A DNA stretch of 47,354 nt from Coxiellaceae bacterium. Lineage in GTDB: Bacteria; Pseudomonadota; Gammaproteobacteria; Coxiellales; Coxiellaceae. Location of the stretch: contig JARGNX010000007.1 in the NCBI GenBank assembly GCA_029210045.1, positions 1 through 47,354 on the forward strand. Direction: 5' to 3'. The notes below the pieces were generated by a model. It did no database searches. It was not told the DNA's origin and saw only the letters and a program-made list of their open reading frames with translations. Shown here piece after piece: positions 16,418 through 24,115 of the stretch (its first letter is position 1; every line of letters starts with the position of its first letter). A program made the translations under genes and the position numbers.

Positions 16418-16930
16418 TTATAACTTTGAACGGATATTATCCTCCTTAACCTCTTCTGTTTTATTTTCCACTTTGTGGATGTTTTTAAAATCTGGACGTA
16501 TATATATATCTAGGTCATTTATCTCCATTTGTGTCTCTGGTCTGCTAGCTGTTTTAAATCCATTTCGTTCATAAATCGTTCTTGCTCCTTCGGTAGTGCG
16601 TAGTGACCATGTTTTCAGGCCTTGCAAATCGGGATGAGAAAAAATTTGTTCCATTAGCATGGTGGCAATGTTTTTTCTTCTGTGGTTCGGGTCAGTAATA
16701 ACGTCGCAGATGTAGGCGTATGTAGTGAAGTCAGAAATCACACGACCAAAAGCAACCAGCTGATTAGATGATTTTTCATAGGCTGCAAAACATAATGAGT
16801 GTTGTATGAAACGTTCAATATATTCTAGCGGGATTTCTTTAGACCAAAAACAGGTTCGTAGCATGCCATGTATCTTACTTTTGTTTTTCAGTATTTTTTT
16901 CTTTGTAGTAGTTATATAGTAGTTATTCAT
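16418..16930 (-). CDS. GNAT-family N-acetyltransferase
   Basis: A 170-residue GNAT protein with the acetyl-CoA-binding motif region DVITDPNHRRKNIATMLM and the late YERNGF motif typical of the superfamily. The segment IQHSLCFAAYE...FGRVISDFTTYAYICDV resembles a common bacterial GNAT subgroup of unknown acceptor. It is the last gene of a four-gene minus-strand group: phage-type repressor, unknown 101-residue protein, QPTR/VUT transporter, GNAT. Its start overlaps the transporter stop by 4 bases. It lacks features of LuxI-type signal synthases. Confidence 0.8.
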   Translation of the reverse strand: MNNYYITTTKKKILKNKSKIHGMLRTCFWSKEIPLEYIERFIQHSLCFAAYEKSSNQLVAFGRVISDFTTYAYICDVITDPNHRRKNIATMLMEQIFSHPDLQGLKTWSLRTTEGARTIYERNGFKTASRPETQMEINDLDIYIRPDFKNIHKVENKTEEVKEDNIRSKL

Positions 16931-17685
16931 AAGTTTACTCCCTTGTCATGTGTGTATTTATTATTGTTCGGGGTATAAATATTATTTAGACTTAGAATAT
17001 TAAAATTGGTATTGGTATCGTATATATCCAAAGATTCAAGCGTTTTAAGCTTTTTAGTGAGTCGAATAGATATGGGTAAGAATGCTATTTCGATAAAGAC
17101 CTTAATGAGCCACATTGTAAGGGTTAATTTCAAAAGATTAAAATTTGACATGGTGCCATAAAATGCAATTGAGCTGAAAATTATGCTATCTAGACCGGAT
17201 GCCAATATGGTGGATGCTACAAATCTAATTCCCATATACTGCCCATTCAATCTAATTTTTAACTTTGCCATAAAGATAGAGTTTAATGGTTCAGAACAAA
17301 AATAACTAAGGAGTGATGAAAAAATTATTCTTGCGTTTGTGGAGAGAAGTGAGTCAAACTCCAGGTTGTGTGTAGGGTATGTTGGGCTGGGCATATGTAT
17401 GACAATTTGACCATACACTATAAAGAGAATATTAAAAAAGAAGCCACACCAAATCGCACGCCGTGCATTTTTGTAACCATATATTTCGGTGATGAGGTCA
17501 GATAATAGGAATGTTAAAGGGAATATCATTGTACCCGCATCAGTATTTAAGTTGAATATATTTACTAGCCTTGGGTCAAACCAATTGGCAAGAACAATAA
17601 CCATGGAGTAGGTGAGTGTTAAAAACCATAAGTATTTTGGGTATGCTGATATTAAATCTGAATTAATATTCTCATTTTCAATCAT
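16927..17685 (-). CDS. VUT / queuosine-precursor-transporter family membrane protein (YhhQ-like)
   Basis: About 252 residues with six or seven hydrophobic helices. The family hallmark is the N-terminal half: ANWFDP, DAGTMIFPLTFLLSDLITEIYGYKNARRAIW, and later SGLDSIIFSSIAFYG. Members of TIGR00697/COG1738 import queuosine precursors such as preQ0, preQ1 or queuine. The open frame extends to 17754, but that would overlap the upstream gene by 77 bases; I choose the ATG at 17685, which has GGAA six bases upstream and overlaps by 8. No queuosine genes or preQ1 riboswitch are visible nearby, so the substrate is inferred from the family only. Confidence 0.78.
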   Translation of the reverse strand: MIENENINSDLISAYPKYLWFLTLTYSMVIVLANWFDPRLVNIFNLNTDAGTMIFPLTFLLSDLITEIYGYKNARRAIWCGFFFNILFIVYGQIVIHMPSPTYPTHNLEFDSLLSTNARIIFSSLLSYFCSEPLNSIFMAKLKIRLNGQYMGIRFVASTILASGLDSIIFSSIAFYGTMSNFNLLKLTLTMWLIKVFIEIAFLPISIRLTKKLKTLESLDIYDTNTNFNILSLNNIYTPNNNKYTHDKGVNL

Positions 17686-17983
17686 TATCATTTCCATTTG
17701 TGTATGTAGGTTCTTCAAAAGAAACCGTGAGATTTTTTGCAATTGTGTTGCCAAGCGCTAGCCCTAGTCGCTCTTGGTTTGGTTTGTTTTTTTTATTGAT
17801 TTCCAGTTGAGAAAAATATTGCCAAGATAATTTTAGATTGTGTCGTTTATATGGTGTGTTGGAATTAATGCTTATTTTATTGTTTACGAAGTCAATACTG
17901 GTGGCTACTACTGATTCTTCTTTTAGTCCTAGATAGCGACAGAGTAATTTATCGACTATCCAGAAAATTCCTTTTGTACTCAT
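17678..17983 (-). CDS. Unrecognised 101-residue protein
   Basis: Not recognised. It has no signal peptide, membrane segment or motif. Composition is Lys/Asn-rich, like its neighbours in this AT-rich segment. AGGAAG precedes the ATG at 17983. It lies 32 bases downstream of the repressor gene and overlaps the transporter start, consistent with co-transcription. Confidence 0.5.
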   Translation of the reverse strand: MSTKGIFWIVDKLLCRYLGLKEESVVATSIDFVNNKISINSNTPYKRHNLKLSWQYFSQLEINKKNKPNQERLGLALGNTIAKNLTVSFEEPTYTNGNDND

Positions 17984-18015
17984 GGTTTATCTTCCTGGAG
18001 TATTTTTTATACTCG

Positions 18016-18699
18016 CTAAGTTTTTGCGTTAACATGTACTATGACTCCCAAAATTTGATAATTATTTGAAGGTGATAATTCAATTTGTGGAATATCCTTA
18101 TCATACGATTTAAGGATGCTCTTATTGCCTTCAATATAAAGTTTTCTTATAAAAACTTTGTGATTGTTATTGGATTTAACTGCAACTAATGTATCATTTT
18201 CAGGTGTTAAATTGTTATCAACGATAAATACAGAGCCTTTTTTAAAGATAGGTTTTATATTTTCGTCTGAAAGAAGTGCAAATGAGCAGTTAGTTTTGTT
18301 CGGTAGGGTGACTTCGATGGTGTCAATATTATTTTCAATACCGTTGTTCATTGAAAATATTGGTATTGTTTGAAAGCTTTTATGAGTGTGGATTTTTTGG
18401 TTGGTTATGGTGATACGTTTTGCAGTTGGCTTAAAGCCAGTTAAAAGGTCATTTATGGAGATTTCAAATCCGTCTTGCTTAAAAAAACGGACAATTCTGG
18501 CTAGTGTTTCAACTCTAGGATTGTTTACCCTTTTGCATGGGTCATTGTGGGTTAGTTTGACTAGCATTGAGTGAGGCATTTGTAAGGCCTTGGCTAGTTG
18601 ATAAATGGTGAATTTTTTTTTATCGCGATCTGATTTTAGGTCAATAAGTGCTTTGAGGGCGGAGTGAATGCCATTGCAGTAATTATTTGTTGTTTCCAC
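18016..18699 (-). CDS. Phage-type repressor: HTH plus degenerate S24/LexA-like domain
   Basis: A 227-residue protein. Residues 28-85 form a helix-turn-helix (FTIYQLAKALQMPHSMLVKLTHND). Residues 115-225 resemble the S24 peptidase domain of CI/LexA repressors (KPIFKKGSVFIVDNN, DTLVAVKSNN, FIRKLYIEG, LGVIVHV). At the catalytic positions the usual SM-type Ser region reads SDEN and the Lys of VKRL reads Arg (IRKL), so self-cleavage looks lost. Legionella phage-like regulators with a similar tail are known. GTG 18699 is the start, with AGGGA upstream. As first gene of the minus-strand group it may regulate that group and the divergent LuxR gene, which is inference. Confidence 0.72.
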   Translation of the reverse strand: METTNNYCNGIHSALKALIDLKSDRDKKKFTIYQLAKALQMPHSMLVKLTHNDPCKRVNNPRVETLARIVRFFKQDGFEISINDLLTGFKPTAKRITITNQKIHTHKSFQTIPIFSMNNGIENNIDTIEVTLPNKTNCSFALLSDENIKPIFKKGSVFIVDNNLTPENDTLVAVKSNNNHKVFIRKLYIEGNKSILKSYDKDIPQIELSPSNNYQILGVIVHVNAKT

Positions 18700-19089
18700 T
18701 TATTGCAATCCCTTAATATCACAACGCTGTCGTAAAACAGCTTGACTACGTTCCTTTGAGAACATAGTATATCAATCTGGAATTCTAACTTATCTTTACG
18801 TGGAATTGAAGGTTAAATTTCACATGTTGTTTGTGAGGTGTGATTGTCACCCTTGAGCAGCTACTGAGAGCGGTGGTGTCACTATGGAAAGCGCGGTAAG
18901 GCATCAATAAAATGATCAATAGAATTTATTGTAAAATAATTTTTAGAAGAACGTGTTGGCATCTCGACTCCCACAGCTTGGCAAGTGCAAGATTTATTGA
19001 ATATCTTCAAGCGTATGTGCTTGAAGTAGAAAACTAAGGCAAGCATTAATCCTGGAAGTGTTTGTTTGCGGGTCTTATGGAGGGAATGT
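18700..19089. promoter_or_regulatory. 390-bp divergent intergenic region with a perfect hairpin
   Basis: No convincing gene is visible between the repressor and the first LuxR-type gene. The region holds a perfect inverted repeat CTTCAAGC / GCTTGAAG (19005-19012 and 19019-19026) with a 6-base spacer, 64 bases before the LuxR ATG; it could be an operator or an RNA hairpin. Divergent promoters are expected here, but no strong -35/-10 pair stands out. Confidence 0.4.
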
Positions 19090-19350
19090 ATGTCCGGTGA
19101 AAACTTAATTTGCATGGTAGATAATGCTCTATCCAAACGCGAAAAAGAATGCCTAATCTGGCTGCTTCGCGGAAGAAGTGCTCAACAAATAGGGCATATG
19201 CTATGTATATCAAACAAAACGGCTGAGTCATATTTGCAAAAAGCTAAGGAAAAAATGAACTGTGAGTCACGTCATGAGTTATTCGATAAGGCGTACCGAC
19301 TTGGTTATATCGATTTTGTAAGGCGTGCCATAGAAAAAGAAGCGGTATAG
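19090..19350 (+). CDS. HTH-only LuxR-type regulator, copy 1
   Basis: An 86-residue protein that is almost entirely a LuxR/GerE DNA-binding domain: LSKREKECLIWLLRGRSAQQIGHMLCISNKTAESYLQKAKEKM. No receiver or ligand-binding domain is attached, so activity must be set by abundance or a partner. GGAGGG precedes ATG 19090; the frame is open further upstream (TTG 19066), but the ribosome-binding site supports this start. It is convergent with the nucleosidase gene, 4 bases away. A second HTH-only LuxR protein lies on the other side of that gene. Confidence 0.8.
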   Translation: MSGENLICMVDNALSKREKECLIWLLRGRSAQQIGHMLCISNKTAESYLQKAKEKMNCESRHELFDKAYRLGYIDFVRRAIEKEAV

Positions 19351-19354
19351 GTCG

Positions 19355-20083
19355 CTAGGTCTTTTTGTTAAATGATTCAAGGTGATCATTATCGATGAGC
19401 TCATAAATAAGCCGATAGCAAAAATCGGATGAATGAGTGGCTGATTTTTCAATGTGATCATTGTGTAAATCTTCTTTTTTACTATTTGTGACAGGGTTGC
19501 TGAAGCTTCTTATGCATAGGCACGCTATGTCAAATCCGTTGCAAGTTTGATAAAAGCCAGCGGTTTCCATGTCAATTGCTTGCGCATGTTGTTCTTCAAA
19601 GAGTGATTGAAAATCATCAGGTGCTGGGTAAGTATCGCTACTGACGATCACGCCTTCCTTTACTGGGTATGGGCAGTCGTCAGCAAGTGATAGTGCAAGT
19701 TTTATTAGGTGTTGATTTGCGTTTTTTATTAGTGGTGGCATGTCCCATGTTCGTCGTAACTGCTCATGGCTGTTAGCTTCAGCTTGAAATGCGGCGTTGC
19801 CGATTAGCACGTCACCGATTCCTAGCGCTGGGTTCAGGCTGCCTGCAATTCCAGAGAAGATCATCAGGTGAGGGGCGTAGGTTGAGTATAAAAGCGTTGT
19901 GGCGGAAGCGGAGTTTATATTTCCAATGCCGGATTTAATAATCGCTATGGATGTATTATTGAAGGTTCCAAGGGTGATAGATTTGTCGCCAATAATGATA
20001 TTTTCATTATTCGTAAGGTGTTTTGCTAATGCTGCATATTCTTCATCTACTGCACAAACGATGCCAATATCAACCGTATTCAT
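19355..20083 (-). CDS. MTA/SAH nucleosidase-family protein (PNP_UDP_1 fold) with Asp-to-Asn at the catalytic position
   Basis: A 242-residue nucleoside phosphorylase-fold protein. Recognised segments are GIVCAVDEEYAAL at the start, KSGIGNINSASATTLL, FSGIAGSLNPALGIGDVLI and AIDMETAGFYQ. In MTA/SAH nucleosidase (Pfs/MtnN) the catalytic Asp sits in RAISD; here the same place reads RSFSN, an Asn as I recall for futalosine hydrolase (MqnB). It may therefore be MTAN, MqnB-like or a divergent relative. The ATG at 20083 is preferred over 20095 because GAGGG lies 6 bases before it. Its place between two LuxR-type regulators is notable because MTAN removes by-products of signal synthesis, but the link is conjecture. 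Confidence 0.72.
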   Translation of the reverse strand: MNTVDIGIVCAVDEEYAALAKHLTNNENIIIGDKSITLGTFNNTSIAIIKSGIGNINSASATTLLYSTYAPHLMIFSGIAGSLNPALGIGDVLIGNAAFQAEANSHEQLRRTWDMPPLIKNANQHLIKLALSLADDCPYPVKEGVIVSSDTYPAPDDFQSLFEEQHAQAIDMETAGFYQTCNGFDIACLCIRSFSNPVTNSKKEDLHNDHIEKSATHSSDFCYRLIYELIDNDHLESFNKKT

Positions 20084-20265
20084 ACTTACCCTCATGTCTC
20101 AATTATCTATAATGTGCGCGAATATTAAAATGCAATGCTGGTCGCGTCAAGTTAAATTTATAAAACCCAGGATTTTCCCGCTTTTTGTTATATTTAATTT
20201 AAACGATAATGAATGTGCTTTATGGGGCATGGTGCGATAGTCACTTATATAACAAGGAGTTATTT

Positions 20266-20637
20266 ATGCGTGCATCACATTGGCAAGATGTTTTAGATTT
20301 TTTTGTTTCAAATGGTGTTGATCAGTTGCGTACTAAAAAATCGGTGGTGAAACCTAAAAAGCCTCCGGTTGATAGATATAAATTAGATGGTGAATTTTCG
20401 GGGCAGTATATTACGCCTAAGCAAATTAACATACTATTGCACTTTTTGAGAGGGAAAACGGCAGAGCAAATTGCGAAAGCTGAAATGCTATCAGTGAGAA
20501 CGATTGACGACTACAGCAAGGTGCTTAGGGCTAAGTTTGGTTATGCGACAAAGCAGGCAATGGTTGAGTATTTGAACAAAATAAATTACCAGGAAAAGTT
20601 GTCGCGAATTGTTAAAAGCGCTAGCTACATAAATTAA
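20266..20637 (+). CDS. HTH-only LuxR-type regulator, copy 2
   Basis: A 123-residue protein: about 55 residues with a basic linker (KKSVVKPKKPP), then a LuxR/GerE-like HTH (ITPKQINILLHFLRGKTAEQIAKAEMLSVRTIDDYSKVLRAKFGY). The canonical Glu of the first helix is replaced (PKQ instead of xRE), but the DNA-recognition helix is well formed. AAGGAG precedes ATG 20266 at good spacing; an in-frame ATG at 20209 lacks a site. It is divergent from the nucleosidase gene. No input domain is visible. Confidence 0.75.
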   Translation: MRASHWQDVLDFFVSNGVDQLRTKKSVVKPKKPPVDRYKLDGEFSGQYITPKQINILLHFLRGKTAEQIAKAEMLSVRTIDDYSKVLRAKFGYATKQAMVEYLNKINYQEKLSRIVKSASYIN

Positions 20638-20728
20638 AGCGTTGTGTAAATAGCAGTAGACTTTTTACTTGTATGTTTAGCTTGCCTAAGCTAGATTGGT
20701 TTAGGCAGGGTTAATTATAAGGAAAAAC

Positions 20729-21187
20729 ATGGACATTGAATTCACTACAGCAACCGAACAAGATGTTGATGCGATTGTTGCTATGTTGGCTGATGATGAG
20801 TTAGGTTCAAAGCGTGAAAATTATCAGCAGCCGTTGCCTGGCTCATATCAGCGAGCTTTTTATCATATCGATAAAAATCCTAATGGCCGTTTGGTGGTGG
20901 CTAAGATTAACAAGCAAGTTGTCGCTGTTGCGCAAATTGATTTTATTACCTATCTCACCTATCAAGGTGGTGCGCGTGCTCAAATAGAAGGTGTGCGTGT
21001 GCATAAAGATTTTCGTTCTCACGGTATTGGGCAGCAGCTATTTCAGCATTTAATTGACCTAGCTAAACAGCGCGGTTGCCATATGGTGCAGTTGACGACT
21101 AACAAGCAGCGTCCGGATGCATATCGTTTTTACGAACAGTTAGGCTTTGTCGGTTCACACGAAGGATTTAAGTTGATTCTATATTGA
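20729..21187 (+). CDS. GNAT-family N-acetyltransferase
   Basis: A 152-residue single-domain GNAT protein. The acetyl-CoA motif is VHKDFRSHGIGQQLFQHLIDLAKQRG, and the terminal YRFYEQLGF is typical. The acceptor is unknown; small-molecule or toxin resistance is common in such stand-alone proteins. Its last 14 codons (21131-21172) recur in diverged form at 24117-24158, after the second kinase, so the 3' end of this gene appears to have been duplicated around the second enzyme-kinase module. Confidence 0.82.
   Translation: MDIEFTTATEQDVDAIVAMLADDELGSKRENYQQPLPGSYQRAFYHIDKNPNGRLVVAKINKQVVAVAQIDFITYLTYQGGARAQIEGVRVHKDFRSHGIGQQLFQHLIDLAKQRGCHMVQLTTNKQRPDAYRFYEQLGFVGSHEGFKLILY
21131..21172 (+). repeat. 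Left copy of a ~42-bp direct repeat (GNAT 3' end)
   Basis: Matches 24117-24158 with 6 mismatches, including an 18-bp identical core TCACACGAAGGATTTAAG (21155-21172 and 24141-24158). The similarity ends abruptly on the downstream side. The copies bracket the second diiron-enzyme/kinase module like att sites of an element that inserts at a gene 3' end. Confidence 0.6.
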
Positions 21188-21273
21188 TTTTTCTCGCTCT
21201 AATATCGTAGGCTATAGATCAATACTACAATTTTAGCCGATATTCTTTTTTTAAGGTCTGCGCTTAATATGTG

Positions 21274-21297
21274 TAAGCATAAGCATAAGCATAAGCA
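21274..21297 (+). repeat. Hexanucleotide tandem repeat (TAAGCA x4)
   Basis: Four perfect copies of TAAGCA lie in the 297-bp region upstream of the second diiron-enzyme gene, about 190 bases before its ATG. Copy-number change by slippage could alter promoter spacing, which is speculative at this distance. Confidence 0.7.
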
Positions 21298-21426
21298 TGA
21301 TATTTTTATATCTCTATAAAATTTGTTGTAAGCTGTGCTGCGTAATGAGTACTTTGGTAAGGTATGATTTTAGTATGACGAAATGATACAATCTGTATAA
21401 CTTTGGGAGCTTACTAAATAGTGTGG

Positions 21427-21440
21427 TTGATTTACATCAA
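21427..21440. promoter_or_regulatory. Perfect FNR/ANR box upstream of the second diiron-enzyme gene
   Basis: TTGAT-TTAC-ATCAA matches the FNR/ANR consensus TTGAT-N4-ATCAA exactly. It lies 44 bases before ATG 21485. A candidate -10, TATTAT (21465-21470), would place the site near -43, close to the -41.5 of class II FNR activation. This suggests oxygen-dependent control of an O2-using enzyme and its kinase. Confidence 0.55.
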
Positions 21441-21484
21441 TGTATTGGTGTTTGCTAAATTAACTATTATTTGGAGAGCCAAAA

Positions 21485-22213
21485 ATGAACGAAATATCTA
21501 CTTTACGTTTATCAAATTCTGCGGATTTCACGAGTGATTTTCAAAGGGAGGGGCTTCAGAAGTTCTTAAGCTCATGGGATATCAGTTACAAAAATAAAAT
21601 CAATAAAATTCATATTTTCAATACTAAAAATACTGTTCAATACACTAGAGATCAAAAAGAGTTTTTTGTAAGGGCGTTTTATCATATTAGAGGTCACTTT
21701 AGTCAGTTTTTGTGGATGCTTGGTAATCATGCTCCTAATGATGCTTACAAAAAAGTAATACTTCATAATATAGAAGAAGAGTTTGGCGGTGATAAGTTTT
21801 CACATGAGCAATTATATTTTGAGTTTGCAAAAGAGCTAAATTTGGACATAACTGATGAGACTGTATACAAGAAATCATATTTACCCTTTATTAGAAAATT
21901 TAACTTAAAGCACTTGGAATGGCTAAAGAATAATGATTGGCCAGGAGCGTGGGCAGCATTTTCAGCTTATGAGAGGCTGGATAATATTGATTATTCGAAT
22001 TTGTTAAATCTTGCTCGTAGTTTTGGTGTGTCTGAAAAGGGTCTTACATTTTTTATCATTCATAATAAAGCTGAACATTTTGACCGCACGTATGAAGCCT
22101 TAGCTAAGGTATGGTGCTCGAATCAAAAACAACTAAAACGGGCGTTTAATTTTATAGCTTCTCACCAAATTCAAATGTGGGAGTCTTTATCTAAAATTGT
22201 ATCATGTAGGTAA
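21485..22213 (+). CDS. Haem-oxygenase-like diiron oxidase (HDO) family enzyme, copy 2
   Basis: A 242-residue paralogue of the 13.4-kb gene, with extended near-identity at AFYHIRGHFSQFLW..LGNHAPN, HNIEEEFGG..FSHEQLY and AAFSAYERLD. Candidate metal ligands are again NIEEE (97-99), His107, Glu163, and HNKAEHFD (His193, Glu197, Asp200). The strict conservation of these residues between diverged copies argues for retained chemistry. GGAG precedes ATG 21485, and a perfect FNR/ANR box lies 44 bases upstream, which copy 1 lacks. The kinase gene begins 5 bases after the stop, so the pair is an operon. The substrate is unknown; a role in making or removing the kinase's ligand is inferred. Confidence 0.78.
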   Translation: MNEISTLRLSNSADFTSDFQREGLQKFLSSWDISYKNKINKIHIFNTKNTVQYTRDQKEFFVRAFYHIRGHFSQFLWMLGNHAPNDAYKKVILHNIEEEFGGDKFSHEQLYFEFAKELNLDITDETVYKKSYLPFIRKFNLKHLEWLKNNDWPGAWAAFSAYERLDNIDYSNLLNLARSFGVSEKGLTFFIIHNKAEHFDRTYEALAKVWCSNQKQLKRAFNFIASHQIQMWESLSKIVSCR

Positions 22214-22218
22214 AAACA

Positions 22219-24069
22219 ATGTTGAAATGGATAAACAATTACATAGCTGGTAAATTAAGTGAAACGGGTGCTCAATATAAGGCGTATGGAATTTTTGGTT
22301 TTTTAAATTTCCCTTTTTATTACATTGTTTGGCTATACCTGTCTCCTGAAAGCTACGAGAGTCTCGCTTTAAGGGTTGTTTGTACCTTGTTGTGTTGCTT
22401 TCTTATTTTTTATGAAAAATGGCCTCTCCGTTTAAAGCCGTACTTGCCGCTTTATTGGTACATCACATTAGTTTTTACTTTGCCATTCTTTTTTACCTTT
22501 ATGCTAATTATGAATCATGGCTCTGAAATGTGGATGACGAATACGATTCTTATTGTTTTTTTTATGCTGATGTTAGTTGATTGGTTAACAGCAATATTTT
22601 TATTGTTTATAGGCTCCTTAGGAGGGATAGTAGCGGCATCATTTTTTACTAGTAAATTTTTCCCTGAATCATTTAATTATCTTGGTTTCTTTATTACCTA
22701 TATTGTTGCTATTTTGATTGGCATGATATTCGCTCATAATAAGGAAATTATAGAAAAGATTATGCGGCGTTCTATTAAGGCCGAGGCGAATAGTAAAGCT
22801 AAATCAGAATTTATTGCAAATATGAGCCATGATCTTCGCACTCCTATTACAGGTATTTTAGGACTGGTTCAAGACATGTTAAATGCTGCGCAGCAGGCGG
22901 AAGCATCTTTGCATAAGAAAAGAATATCGAAACACTCGGTGATATTGAGGGATATTATTGACACTGTGAGGCGTGATGGTGATTGTTTAATGGTGGCAAC
23001 AGGTGAGCTGCTAGATTTATGCAATGAAATTTTAGAGGTTGTGCGTGTAGAGTCAGGGAAAGATGATGCTAGTAAAGAATCATTCGATATTCATAGCTTA
23101 ATTAAACATAATATTGCTATGTTTCAGCCAGTTGCTTGCCATAAAAATCTGAAGTTAGTATATGCAGCAGATAGATCAATTCCACTTTATTTAAATGGGA
23201 TAAGGATTTATCTAGATCGCGTGATGTTAAATCTTATCAGTAATGCCTTAAAGTTCACAGATAATGGTAGCGTAAATATTACAACAAAAATGGTGAGCTC
23301 AGTTAGCGGTAACGTTTTAGCTTGCTCGGGTGATGTGGTTACTGTTAAAGTCATGGTTGAAGACACTGGTATCGGGATCCCTCATGATAAACTTGATGTT
23401 ATTTTTCACCATTTCTCTCGGCTATCGCCTTCGTTTGAGGGTACATACAAGGGTTCGGGGTTAGGCCTGTATACGGTTAAGCGTTATATTGAGGCGATGC
23501 GTGGCTCTATTGATGTTGTAAGTCAAGTAGGTAAAGGTTCTTGTTTTACATTGACACTCCCATTTGGTATTCCTGATTGTGTTCATGTCGATGGAGATGT
23601 GATGCAACCACAAAATTTTGTGAATCCACATACACAAAACAAGCTGGCTGAAAAACAGAGATCAGAAGATAAAGAGGTTGTTGATGTTTCTATTCTGCTT
23701 GTTGAGGATCATAAGCTAGCAGCATTTGCTGTAACTGCTGTTTTGAGGCCATATAATTGTTTTATTGAAATTGCGGAAAATGGTGCAATGGCTGTAAAAA
23801 TGGCGGAAGAGAGGAGTTATGATTTGATTTTAATGGATATTGGGTTGCCTGACTTTAGTGGTATCGAGGTGACCAGAAGAATTCGTGCGTTTAGTGATGT
23901 TATGAAATCACAGGTTCCAATCATTGCTTTAACAGGTCATGCTGATAATGCTGAGATGCGCCAGGATGCGATTGATGCGGGTATGCAAGAGATTTTAAGT
24001 AAACCAGCGCAAATTGATATCTTAAAATCAGTTTTAGAAAGGTATGCGTGCTCTAAAATAACAAAGTGA
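22219..24069 (+). CDS. CqsS-type hybrid sensor histidine kinase with REC but no HPt domain, copy 2
   Basis: A 616-residue paralogue of the first kinase. Six hydrophobic helices (about 22-175) carry the CqsS-like signatures FPFYYIVWLY, ESYESL and FTLPFFFTFMLIMN; Trp105 matches Vibrio Trp104, and Asn108 sits at the Ser107 position. DHp has SHDLRTP (His204), the ATPase domain DTGIGIP and GSGLGLYTVK, and REC the acceptor Asp540 and Lys595. The protein stops just after REC and lacks the C-terminal HPt domain of copy 1. It would therefore need an HPt in trans (possibly from copy 1), or its REC may be the terminal element. The start ATG 22219 is 5 bases after the paired enzyme gene. It shares the predicted FNR/ANR control. 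Confidence 0.87.
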   Translation: MLKWINNYIAGKLSETGAQYKAYGIFGFLNFPFYYIVWLYLSPESYESLALRVVCTLLCCFLIFYEKWPLRLKPYLPLYWYITLVFTLPFFFTFMLIMNHGSEMWMTNTILIVFFMLMLVDWLTAIFLLFIGSLGGIVAASFFTSKFFPESFNYLGFFITYIVAILIGMIFAHNKEIIEKIMRRSIKAEANSKAKSEFIANMSHDLRTPITGILGLVQDMLNAAQQAEASLHKKRISKHSVILRDIIDTVRRDGDCLMVATGELLDLCNEILEVVRVESGKDDASKESFDIHSLIKHNIAMFQPVACHKNLKLVYAADRSIPLYLNGIRIYLDRVMLNLISNALKFTDNGSVNITTKMVSSVSGNVLACSGDVVTVKVMVEDTGIGIPHDKLDVIFHHFSRLSPSFEGTYKGSGLGLYTVKRYIEAMRGSIDVVSQVGKGSCFTLTLPFGIPDCVHVDGDVMQPQNFVNPHTQNKLAEKQRSEDKEVVDVSILLVEDHKLAAFAVTAVLRPYNCFIEIAENGAMAVKMAEERSYDLILMDIGLPDFSGIEVTRRIRAFSDVMKSQVPIIALTGHADNAEMRQDAIDAGMQEILSKPAQIDILKSVLERYACSKITK

Positions 24070-24072
24070 TAA

Positions 24073-24103
24073 TCGGATCTTTGTGTTGCAACCATTGATC
24101 CGA
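24073..24103. other. Inverted repeat after kinase copy 2
   Basis: TCGGATC (24073-24079) pairs with GATCCGA (24097-24103). There is no T tract, so a terminator is not well supported; it might mark an element end, since it sits just before the right direct repeat. Confidence 0.3.
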
Positions 24104-24115
24104 ATACTATCATGG

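Noticed and set aside
16418..16930. Idea that the GNAT protein is a LuxI-type signal synthase
   Set aside because: LuxI hallmark residues are absent, and the sequence fits ordinary GNAT acetyltransferases.
19355..20083. Naming the nucleosidase mtnN/pfs
   Set aside because: The catalytic Asp position is Asn, so MTAN, MqnB-like or another activity cannot be told apart.
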